DNA of 11,775 nucleotides, taken from positions 1 to 11,775 of the forward strand of contig CAZILN010000012.1 in assembly GCA_964540005.1 (NCBI GenBank), read 5' to 3'. A program made the position numbers and the translations under genes. Positions 1-7,350 of the stretch are shown here, piece after piece. Each line of letters starts with the position of its first letter. Positions within the stretch are counted from its first letter, which is position 1. The DNA comes from CAZILN01 sp964540005 (GTDB lineage: Bacteria; Bacteroidota; Bacteroidia; Bacteroidales; SM23-62). A model generated the notes under the pieces. The model made no database searches and was not told the DNA's origin. It saw only the letters and a program-made list of their open reading frames with translations.

Positions 1-1496
<1,496 letters not shown>

Positions 1497-1580
1497 AAAT
1501 AAAGATTGTAAGTGTCTTCAAGATCCGTCACAAACTCAAGATATTCGAGTTCCTTAGAACCGAACTAACCTTTTCATTTT

Positions 1581-1590
1581 TCAAAGAACT
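1581..1590 (-). promoter_or_regulatory. boxA-like antitermination element in rrn leader (P1 copy)
   Basis: The minus strand reads AGTTCTTTGA, 20 nt below the P1 -7 box and about 85 nt before 16S. It resembles the core of rRNA boxA (TGCTCTTTAACA in E. coli), where NusB and S10 load to prevent premature Rho termination. Position and similarity support the call, but I cannot show binding. Confidence 0.5.
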
Positions 1591-1610
1591 ATTTTAATAT
1601 TTTGGGACTG

Positions 1611-1643
1611 CAAAGATACGAATCAAATTCATACCTCGCAAGC
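1611..1643 (-). promoter_or_regulatory. rrn promoter P1 (proximal), Bacteroidota type
   Basis: On the minus strand the sequence reads GCTTGC (1643-1638), 19 nt, then TATCTTTG (1618-1611). The latter is a perfect match to the Bacteroidota -7 box TAnnTTTG, with a TTG at the right distance for the -33 box. Transcription would start a few bases below 1611, giving a leader of roughly 108 nt before 16S. The GC-rich word GGCTTGC and the continuation TTTGCAG recur in P2, which strengthens the call. Confidence 0.8.
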
Positions 1644-1661
1644 CGAAAATCCAATACATTT

Positions 1662-1670
1662 AAAAGAACT
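1662..1670 (-). promoter_or_regulatory. Second boxA-like element (P2 copy)
   Basis: The minus strand reads AGTTCTTTT, 17 nt below the P2 -7 box. It is the same word as the P1 copy at a similar distance from its promoter, so the promoter-plus-boxA module appears twice in a row. Identification as boxA rests on similarity only. Confidence 0.4.
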
Positions 1671-1687
1671 GTGCTGTTAAGCGGCTG

Positions 1688-1721
1688 CAAATATAAAAAC
1701 ATTATTCCATTTCATGCAAGC
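1688..1721 (-). promoter_or_regulatory. rrn promoter P2 (distal), Bacteroidota type
   Basis: On the minus strand: GCTTGC (1721-1716), 20 nt, then TATATTTG (1695-1688), again a perfect TAnnTTTG -7 box with a TTG-containing -33 box. Its transcript would begin near 1681 and carry a leader of about 185 nt that reads through P1. Tandem promoters are common for rRNA operons. Here the two share both boxes and their flanks. Confidence 0.75.
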
Positions 1722-1883
1722 CTTTGTGTTTTTTTTTTCATGCATGTTGATAATCGCTACCCAGTATACTGTAAACCAGCTACTTCCGGAAAATTATAAG
1801 CTGTGAAAATAATCCGGATTTTCGCCCCGGGGGATGCACTATTTTGTATGCCTGTATACAATATCTATATTTAAATAATGTTT

Positions 1884-1891
1884 TATCTTCG
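1884..1891 (+). promoter_or_regulatory. Possible -7 box for the glycosyltransferase-pyrC pair
   Basis: TATCTTCG followed by CAG is one base from the Bacteroidota -7 consensus TAnnTTTG and lies 36 nt before the GTG start at 1928. Transcription would start near 1896-1899, giving a leader of about 30 nt. I see no TTG or TTTG at the -33 distance, so this is a tentative call. The rest of the 431-nt gap between 16S and the glycosyltransferase holds the two rrn promoters and an AT-rich stretch with no further gene I can support. Confidence 0.4.
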
Positions 1892-1927
1892 CAGGATAAA
1901 TTATCACATAACCGGAAGCATTCAATT

Positions 1928-2671
1928 GTGAGTAATCGCCTTGTTATCATACCAACCTATAATGAGAAGGAAAATATAGAGAAAATGACCCGAAAGGTTA
2001 TGTCTCTTTCTCCTGAATTTGACCTGCTGGTTATTGATGATAATTCCCCTGACGCAACAGGGAACATTGTTAAACAACTACAGGGGGAGTACGATGGCAG
2101 CCTGCACCTGCTCGAACGGCCTGGAAAACTCGGTCTTGGCACTGCTTACATCGAAGGATTTTCGTGGGCCCTGGAAAAAGGCTACGATTATATATTTGAG
2201 ATGGATGCCGACTTCTCTCACAATCCTGAAGATCTCATAAGCCTTTATAAGGCCTGCCAGAACGGTGGGGCTGACCTGTCAATAGGATCCAGGTATAAGT
2301 CAGGGGTGAATGTAGTCAACTGGCCGATGGGACGCGTACTTATCTCATATTTTGCTTCGGTGTATGTAAGGATGATCACCGGCATGAATATCCGTGATGC
2401 CACTGCCGGCTTTAAATGTTATACCCGCAGAGTACTGGAAACCATTGATCTGAAGAAAATAAAATTCAGAGGGTATGCTTTCCAGATTGAAATGAAGTTC
2501 AAAGCCTGGAAATACGGATTCAACATTGTCGAGGTACCCATCATTTTTACCGAGCGCATGGAGGGCCACTCCAAAATGTCGCGCAAGATCGTTTATGAAG
2601 CTGTCTGGGGCGTCATCAAACTGAAGATAGGGAGCTGGTTCCAGAAATACGACAGGAAAGCCGAGGTATGA
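1928..2671 (+). CDS. Polyprenol-phosphate mannose synthase-type GT2 glycosyltransferase (Dpm1 family)
   Basis: Transfers a sugar, by family most likely mannose from GDP-mannose, to a polyprenyl phosphate on the cytoplasmic face of the inner membrane, making a lipid-linked donor for envelope glycosylation. The GT-A fold motifs appear in order: VIIPTYNE (6-13), VIDDNSPDATG (35-45), RPGKLGLG (64-71), the metal/nucleotide motif MDADFSHNP with D93 and D95, GSRY (120-123), DATAGFKC (157-164) and QIEM (186-189). At 247 aa it is a single-domain enzyme without the C-terminal membrane segments of longer relatives. I chose GTG 1928 because translation from it begins MSNRLVIIPTYNE, just as the family does, and no ATG exists upstream in frame. 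An upstream TTG at 1844 would add 28 unconserved residues. pyrC follows after 16 nt, so the two are probably co-transcribed. Specificity for mannose rather than glucose is inferred. Confidence 0.9.
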   Translation: MSNRLVIIPTYNEKENIEKMTRKVMSLSPEFDLLVIDDNSPDATGNIVKQLQGEYDGSLHLLERPGKLGLGTAYIEGFSWALEKGYDYIFEMDADFSHNPEDLISLYKACQNGGADLSIGSRYKSGVNVVNWPMGRVLISYFASVYVRMITGMNIRDATAGFKCYTRRVLETIDLKKIKFRGYAFQIEMKFKAWKYGFNIVEVPIIFTERMEGHSKMSRKIVYEAVWGVIKLKIGSWFQKYDRKAEV

Positions 2672-2687
2672 ACAACAATCATCATGT

Positions 2688-4052
2688 ATGAATGAGATCC
2701 TGATAAAAGATGCCCGTATTGTTAATGAGGGTGAAAGTTACCCGGGATCTGTTCTTATAAAAAACGGAAAGATTCATAAGATCATAAGGGGTGCCTCTGC
2801 AGGTGGCGACCAGGGGTATCACGTAATAGATGCCTCAGGAAAATACCTGCTGCCCGGGGTCATAGATGACCAGGTTCACTTTCGTGATCCCGGACTGACC
2901 CATAAGGCAGACCTGGAAACCGAATCTGCTGCCGCCGCGGCAGGCGGGGTAACCTCCTTCATGGAAATGCCGAACACCAATCCACAGACAACTACAATTT
3001 CCCTGCTGGAAGAAAAACATGAGATGGCTGCGATAAAGTCACTGGGCAATTATTCATTTTACCTGGGGGCCACCAACGATAACCTTGATGAGATTCGGAA
3101 ACTGGATCCCGGGCAAAGCTGCGGAATTAAAATATTTATGGGCGCTTCTACAGGTAATATGCTGGTGGACAATATTAAAACCCTGGAAGGGATCTTTGCG
3201 GAGAGCCCTGTCCTGATTGCCACCCACTGCGAAGATGAAGAAACGATCCGCCGGAATACCAGTAAGTATCTCAATACTTACGGAGAAAACATGCCTGTAA
3301 AATACCACCCCGAGATCCGATCTGCAGAAGCATGCTACAAATCCTCCTCACTAGCCGTTAAACTTGCCCGAAAATACAAAAGCCGCCTGCATGTGCTGCA
3401 TCTTTCCACCGTAAAAGAACTTGAACTCTTTGAACCGGTACCATACAGTGCGGCTAAAACCATTACTGCAGAGGTCTGTATTCATCACCTGTGGTTCAGT
3501 GAGGCTGATTATGAAAGACTGGGAACACACATTAAATGGAATCCATCTGTAAAAACCGCCGATGATCGTGACCATCTGCTGATGGCAGTGCTTGATAACC
3601 GGCTGGATGTCATTGCTACGGACCACGCACCCCACACACTTGCCGAGAAAGGAAATCCATATATGAATGCACCCTCGGGAGGCCCCATGGTACAGCATTC
3701 CCTGGTAGCTATGCTTGAACTGTATCACAGGAATCTTATCGGCCTTGAAGCTGTTGTTGAAAAAATGTGCCATGCCCCGGCCGATCTTTTCCAGGTTTCA
3801 AAAAGAGGATATATCAGAGAAGGATATTACGCTGACCTGGTTCTGGTCGATCCTGACAGTCCCTGGAAGGTGAGCCGTGAAAACCTGTTCTACAAATGCG
3901 GCTGGTCACCCATGGAAGGAGAGGTTTTCAACTCGAAAGTTCTCTTTACAATCGTCAATGGAAATATAGTCTATGAAAATGTTGAAGGTGATCCATCACA
4001 CGCAGTATTCCACCGGGATCATCATGGGATGAGACTGGAATTTGGCCGGTAA
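2688..4052 (+). CDS. pyrC: Dihydroorotase (type I, amidohydrolase superfamily)
   Basis: Third step of de novo pyrimidine synthesis in the cytoplasm: reversible cyclisation of N-carbamoyl-aspartate to dihydroorotate. The 454-aa length suits type I enzymes. Visible motifs are LLPGVIDDQVHFRDPG (54-69), MPNTNPQTT, GIKIFMGASTGN with K148 (candidate carboxylated metal-bridging lysine), THCEDE (H180), LHVLHLST (H235/H238) and VIATDHAPH (D312, candidate catalytic aspartate). The first histidine of the usual HxH zinc motif is glutamine (Q62), while H64 and R66 are present. I recall the same substitution in other Bacteroidota dihydroorotases, so I read it as a lineage trait rather than decay. The rest of the enzyme is intact. 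ATG 2688 is chosen over ATGs at 2684 and 2692, which run straight into stops. It lies 16 nt after the glycosyltransferase gene on the same strand, with no promoter between them. Confidence 0.95.
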   Translation: MNEILIKDARIVNEGESYPGSVLIKNGKIHKIIRGASAGGDQGYHVIDASGKYLLPGVIDDQVHFRDPGLTHKADLETESAAAAAGGVTSFMEMPNTNPQTTTISLLEEKHEMAAIKSLGNYSFYLGATNDNLDEIRKLDPGQSCGIKIFMGASTGNMLVDNIKTLEGIFAESPVLIATHCEDEETIRRNTSKYLNTYGENMPVKYHPEIRSAEACYKSSSLAVKLARKYKSRLHVLHLSTVKELELFEPVPYSAAKTITAEVCIHHLWFSEADYERLGTHIKWNPSVKTADDRDHLLMAVLDNRLDVIATDHAPHTLAEKGNPYMNAPSGGPMVQHSLVAMLELYHRNLIGLEAVVEKMCHAPADLFQVSKRGYIREGYYADLVLVDPDSPWKVSRENLFYKCGWSPMEGEVFNSKVLFTIVNGNIVYENVEGDPSHAVFHRDHHGMRLEFGR

Positions 4053-4128
4053 TAACGATAGGCTATTATTTCCGGGACATTGCTGCTCATTACTATCCTA
4101 GTGTCTCTCTTTTTGATTTGGGCAGGCC

Positions 4129-4165
4129 GTCAACAATAAAGGCAAACATCTTACCGGCTACTTGA
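4129..4165 (+). repeat. Imperfect repeat flanking katA, left copy
   Basis: Shares GTCAA, an exact 12-mer AAAGGCAAACAT (4138-4149), and 11 of the next 16 aligned bases with 5898-5932. Read in the frame ending TGA at 4163-4165 it encodes KANILPAT and then stops. The right copy encodes KANIVPAT in its open frame, and most differences fall at third codon positions. That pattern suggests both copies descend from coding sequence. Function unknown. Confidence 0.55.
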
Positions 4166-4192
4166 CATTTTTCAAATTTTGTTGTAAATTTG
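4161..4192 (+). promoter_or_regulatory. katA promoter
   Basis: CTTG at 4161-4164, 20 nt, then TAAATTTG at 4185-4192 is a perfect Bacteroidota -7 box with the same CTTG and spacing as rrn P1. The -33 part also contains TTGACA (4162-4167), 17 nt from TAAATT, so it resembles the general bacterial -35/-10 pattern as well. The start of transcription would be near 4198, leaving an AT-rich leader of about 190 nt. That leader contains a short direct repeat ATTCTTATTT (4196-4205 and 4213-4222). No OxyR-like operator was evident to me. Confidence 0.7.
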
Positions 4193-4230
4193 TTAATTCT
4201 TATTTGAGATTTATTCTTATTTAGTTTTGA

Positions 4231-4344
4231 CTCAACATAAAAGATTCACTCAAGAACATAAAGGATTGTACGGATGAGGAGCTTGATCATTTTCTGGCAG
4301 AATATTTCGAAAATAAAGGAATCAAAGACTTGAGGATTGAATAA
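4231..4344 (+). other. Open frame without a start codon in the katA leader
   Basis: Thirty-seven codons between an in-frame TGA (4228-4230) and TAA (4342-4344), with no ATG, GTG or TTG. The translation looks protein-like, for example DCTDEELDHFLAEYFENKG, acidic and amphipathic, with codons like those of the neighbouring genes. It may be a remnant of a small gene, a fragment left by rearrangement next to katA, or chance. An overlapping ATG frame (4274-4332, 19 codons) looks less protein-like. The remainder of the 4053-4386 gap holds the repeat and the katA promoter, and I see no clear terminator after pyrC. Confidence 0.25.
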
Positions 4345-4386
4345 ATTAAACTTCAGATAACAGGCAAATTTAAAAACCAGGAAAAC

Positions 4387-5853
4387 ATGAGTAAAAAAAA
4401 GAAACTTACAACCGCATCCGGCAGGCCCTATTTCGAAAATGAAGATAGCCTGACCGCTGGTCCGAGGGGACCGATATTACTTCAGGATTCCTACTTACAT
4501 GAGAAACTGGCACATTTCAACCGGGAACGGATTCCGGAAAGAGTTGTGCATGCAAAGGGTACTGGAGCTTTTGGAGTGTTTAAAGTCACCAATGATATCA
4601 CAAAGTACACAAAAGCCAAGGTTTTTAGTAAAGTCGGAAATGAATGCCGGGTATTTGTTCGCTTCTCTACAGTTGGAGGTGAAAAAGGCAGTGCCGATAC
4701 AGAAAGAGATCCGCGAGGATTTGCTGTTAAATTCTATACTGAAGATGGAAATTGGGACCTGGTTGGCAACAATACCCCTGTCTTTTTTATAAAAGACCCC
4801 AAGAAATTCCCTGACTTTGTACATACACAAAAGAGGGATCCAAAAACAAACCTGAAAAGCCCGACCATGATGTGGGATTTCTGGAGTTTAAACCCGGAAA
4901 GCCTCCATCAGGTTATGATTCTGTTCAGCAACCGTGGGACCCCCAACGGTTTCCGGTTTATGAACGGATATGGAAGCCATACTTTTTCCATGATAAATTC
5001 CCAAAATGAACGGGTATGGGTGAAATTCCATTTCAAAACCATGCAGGGAAATAAAACCCTGACAGGTGCGCAGGCTGATGAGTTAAAGAAGGACCCGGAC
5101 TATGCACAACGTGATCTGGTGGATGCAATTGCGAAGGGTGAAAATCCAAAATGGGCATTAAAGATCCAGGTGATGACAGAAGAACAGGCAAAAGGTTTTC
5201 GCTGGAACCCGTTTGACATTACCAAAATATGGCCTCATTCTGAATTTCCGCTTATTGATGCCGGGACCATGGAACTTAATGAAATCCCGGCCAACTATCA
5301 TGCCGATGTGGAACAATCAGCATTTGCCCCCTCGCATGTTGTTGATGGGATTGGACTTTCTCCGGATAAATTATTGCAGGGACGCATTTTAGCTTATCCG
5401 GATGCACACCGGTACAGACTGGGAGCAAATTATGAGCAAATACCGGTAAACCGGCCCATCAATCCTGCCAGTCACCATCAACGGGACGGGATGATGAATA
5501 TTGATGGTAACGGACAAAATAGTCCGAATTATTTCCCAAACAGTTTTGATGATATCGAAGCAGATAAAAGCTACAAGGAACCTGCATTTAAACTGGATGG
5601 GGATATCGCTGATTCTTATGATAGAAATGAGAATGATTCAGATCATTATTCTCAACCGGGAGAGTTATTCAGGAAAGTCATGTCGGACGAAGAGAGAAAG
5701 CACACTATTTTAAATATTACAGGAGCTTTGAAGGGTGTTGAGGGTCCTAAAAAAGATGAGATCATCCAACGGCAATTAATGCATTTTTATAAAGCCGATC
5801 ATGATTTAGCAATGAAAATTGCTGAAGGATTAGCATATGATTTTAAACCATAG
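4387..5853 (+). CDS. katA: Haem catalase, small-subunit (clade 3) monofunctional type
   Basis: Decomposes hydrogen peroxide to water and oxygen in the cytoplasm, and is normally tetrameric with haem b. At 488 aa it fits the small-subunit clade, with no C-terminal flavodoxin-like domain and no signal peptide. Key features are the distal signature FNRERIPERVVHAKG (44-58) with catalytic H55, the substrate-channel segment RFSTVGGEKGSADTERDPRG (92-111), N128 in DLVGNNTP, and the proximal haem signature RILAYPDAHRYR with R333 and haem ligand Y337. All catalytic positions are intact. ATG 4387 is preceded by a weak AGGA and gives the usual short polar N-terminus. The gene has its own promoter and converges with lysC 134 nt beyond its stop. 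Several rows I counted are 35-37% GC, whereas sampled pyrC and mfd rows are mostly 55-60%. With the flanking repeats this hints at later acquisition, which is inference. Confidence 0.97.
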   Translation: MSKKKKLTTASGRPYFENEDSLTAGPRGPILLQDSYLHEKLAHFNRERIPERVVHAKGTGAFGVFKVTNDITKYTKAKVFSKVGNECRVFVRFSTVGGEKGSADTERDPRGFAVKFYTEDGNWDLVGNNTPVFFIKDPKKFPDFVHTQKRDPKTNLKSPTMMWDFWSLNPESLHQVMILFSNRGTPNGFRFMNGYGSHTFSMINSQNERVWVKFHFKTMQGNKTLTGAQADELKKDPDYAQRDLVDAIAKGENPKWALKIQVMTEEQAKGFRWNPFDITKIWPHSEFPLIDAGTMELNEIPANYHADVEQSAFAPSHVVDGIGLSPDKLLQGRILAYPDAHRYRLGANYEQIPVNRPINPASHHQRDGMMNIDGNGQNSPNYFPNSFDDIEADKSYKEPAFKLDGDIADSYDRNENDSDHYSQPGELFRKVMSDEERKHTILNITGALKGVEGPKKDEIIQRQLMHFYKADHDLAMKIAEGLAYDFKP

Positions 5854-5897
5854 TTCAGGATCATATTTCAGGCTTAATCCCTGCTCTGCCATGAAAG

Positions 5898-5932
5898 GTC
5901 AAGAAAGGCAAACATTGTTCCAGCCACCTTGA
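5898..5932 (+). repeat. Imperfect repeat flanking katA, right copy
   Basis: Partner of 4129-4165, containing the exact 12-mer at 5904-5915. It lies inside a start-less frame open from 5878 into the end of lysC on the opposite strand, reading KANIVPATLKTRAV and onward. The 134-nt katA-lysC gap otherwise shows only a 5-bp hairpin (CCTTG-AAGA-CAAGG, 5927-5940) without a T tract, so no convincing terminator is visible. Confidence 0.5.
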
Positions 5933-5987
5933 AGACAAGGGCAGTATCATTGAAAGGGAACCATCGAACTTGCGATCTTGCAAACTC

Positions 5988-7253
5988 TTATCCTTTATCT
6001 CTGACTATCAACTGAATATTCTGCTTGTACCTCTGTTCCAGTATCAGTTCCTTATTGACCATAACCCGGTCAATGGTGGACTGGTCAAAATAACGTATGG
6101 TGATCAGCTCGAGCCCCGTCTCGTAGCTCACCCTGAATTTCTGCTCCAGTTCGTCTATCAGGTTGCGCACCTTTCTCTTTTCATTATTAATGCATATCTG
6201 GAAACTTACGGCTGCATTCTGCATAAGCTTGATCTTTACGCCATGCTTATAAAGGCACCCGAAAATGGTTTCCAGGTTCTCTTCAGCAATAAAAGAAAAA
6301 TCCAGGGGAGAGATCCTGATCAGGACCTGGTCCATGTTGAAGATAAATGAAGGGATCAGGCTGTCATAGCTCAGGTTACCTACCAGCGTCCCTTCCTGTT
6401 CAGGATGGATAAAGGATTTGATATACAGGTCAATATTCTTATTCTGAAGGGGTTTGATGGTCTTGGGATGAATAACACTGGCCCCGTAATAAGCCAGTTC
6501 AGTGGCATCCAGGTAGGAGATCTTCTCCAGCTTTACCGTATCATCAAACCATTTCGGGTCTGCATTCAGGACCCCGGGGACGTCCTTCCAGATGGTTACC
6601 TGCTCCGCCCTGAGCAGATGCGCCAGTATGGCCGCTGTAAAGTCTGAACCCTCCCGTCCAAGAGTGGTGGTATCATCATCGTTGTTTGAAGCAAGAAATC
6701 CCTGGGTTATATATATACCGTCATCGGCAAAGTTGAATGCGCCTTTTACCAGTTTCCCTGATAACTCCCAGTCAATTTTAGCTTCCCTGTGGTTGTTATC
6801 TGTCTTCAGGTACCTCCTTATATCCATCCATCTGTTTTTGCATCCGTTCTCGTTCAACCAGGCTGATACTATCCTGGTTGAAAGCAGTTCGCCGTAACAG
6901 ATGATCTGATCGTAATCAAAATCATAATTCTGGTTAGGAACTCTCTCGAGCCTCCCGGCCATCTCCCCGAATACTCCCTCGATTTCTTCATGAAACGGAT
7001 GTTCCCCGTCTGCAAATAACTGACCTGTAATCTCCAGGTGATATTCCTTTAAGGTATTAAAAGCCTGCTTCAGTTTATCCTTACGCTTATGATGATAATG
7101 ATCTACGATCAGCTCAAGGGCATTGGTAGACTTCCCCATAGCCGAAATGACAATCACTATCTTTTGTTTAGGGTACATTCCCAGCACCCGTCCGACATTT
7201 TTTACTGCTTCGGCATTTTTTACCGAGGCTCCACCGAATTTAAATACTAACAT
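5988..7253 (-). CDS. lysC: Aspartate kinase (aspartokinase) with C-terminal ACT region
   Basis: Phosphorylates L-aspartate with ATP, the committed step towards lysine/diaminopimelate, threonine and methionine. The amino-acid kinase domain spans about 1-290: KFGGASV (5-11, with K5), CYGELLSTR (119-127), TTLGREGSDFTA with G199-D204, and VTIWKDVPGVLNADP. From about 300 to the end is a regulatory region consistent with two ACT domains, the second divergent, which in relatives bind end-product amino acids. At 421 aa it is monofunctional, with no homoserine dehydrogenase fused. I chose the ATG at 7253-7251 because the protein then starts MLVFKFGG, as the family does. A 24-residue upstream extension is unconserved and crosses the likely promoter. 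It converges on katA and diverges from mfd with a 97-nt gap. Which amino acid inhibits it cannot be read from the sequence. Confidence 0.94.
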   Translation of the reverse strand: MLVFKFGGASVKNAEAVKNVGRVLGMYPKQKIVIVISAMGKSTNALELIVDHYHHKRKDKLKQAFNTLKEYHLEITGQLFADGEHPFHEEIEGVFGEMAGRLERVPNQNYDFDYDQIICYGELLSTRIVSAWLNENGCKNRWMDIRRYLKTDNNHREAKIDWELSGKLVKGAFNFADDGIYITQGFLASNNDDDTTTLGREGSDFTAAILAHLLRAEQVTIWKDVPGVLNADPKWFDDTVKLEKISYLDATELAYYGASVIHPKTIKPLQNKNIDLYIKSFIHPEQEGTLVGNLSYDSLIPSFIFNMDQVLIRISPLDFSFIAEENLETIFGCLYKHGVKIKLMQNAAVSFQICINNEKRKVRNLIDELEQKFRVSYETGLELITIRYFDQSTIDRVMVNKELILEQRYKQNIQLIVRDKG

Positions 7254-7292
7254 TTCACAAGAATATATTTTAGTTATTATCAAATGCGAAGG

Positions 7293-7300
7293 CAAAATTA
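7293..7300 (-). promoter_or_regulatory. Probable -7 box for lysC
   Basis: The minus strand reads TAATTTTG, a perfect TAnnTTTG, 39 nt before the lysC start. Transcription from about 7286 would give a leader of roughly 33 nt. I see no good TTG at the -33 distance, so confidence is moderate. Confidence 0.45.
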
Positions 7301-7323
7301 AAATTTTTACGGAGGAAACGAAC

Positions 7324-7341
7324 ATGAAACGAAAAAGCTAA
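7324..7341 (+). CDS. Five-codon mini-ORF with Shine-Dalgarno, upstream of mfd
   Basis: ATG at 7324 encodes MKRKS followed by TAA, in the same frame as mfd and ending 9 nt before its ATG. A GGAGG at 7311-7315 sits 8 nt before this ATG, an ideal Shine-Dalgarno spacing, which is uncommon in Bacteroidota because their ribosomes rely little on that pairing. It could be a translated leader that feeds ribosomes to mfd, or chance. There is no evidence that the peptide itself acts. Confidence 0.25.
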   Translation: MKRKS

Positions 7342-7346
7342 CTTCG
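7339..7346 (+). promoter_or_regulatory. Possible -7 box overlapping the mfd start
   Basis: TAACTTCG followed by CGGC and the mfd ATG at 7351 is one base from TAnnTTTG and resembles the box before the glycosyltransferase (TATCTTCGCAG). If used, transcription would begin at or within the ATG, giving a leaderless or nearly leaderless mRNA. No -33 match is present, so this is tentative. Confidence 0.3.
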
Positions 7347-7350
7347 CGGC

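Noticed and set aside
1789..1835. Palindromic words (AATCCGGATT, CCCCGGGG) upstream of the glycosyltransferase
   Set aside because: They are short self-complementary words with no repeated partner or clear spacing to a promoter, so likely chance.
1844..1927. N-terminal extension of the glycosyltransferase from a TTG at 1844
   Set aside because: The 28 added residues are unlike the family N-terminus and span the likely promoter. GTG 1928 starts exactly where conservation starts.
3351..3773. 140-codon open frame antisense to pyrC
   Set aside because: It overlaps conserved dihydroorotase motifs on the other strand and shows no protein-like features.
5927..5940. Hairpin CCTTG-AAGA-CAAGG as a katA/lysC terminator
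   Set aside because: The stem is only 5 bp and has no T tract on either strand, so I would not call it a terminator.
7254..7325. 24-residue upstream extension of lysC
   Set aside because: Aspartate kinases begin with a short lead into KFGG. The extension is unconserved and overlaps the probable lysC promoter.
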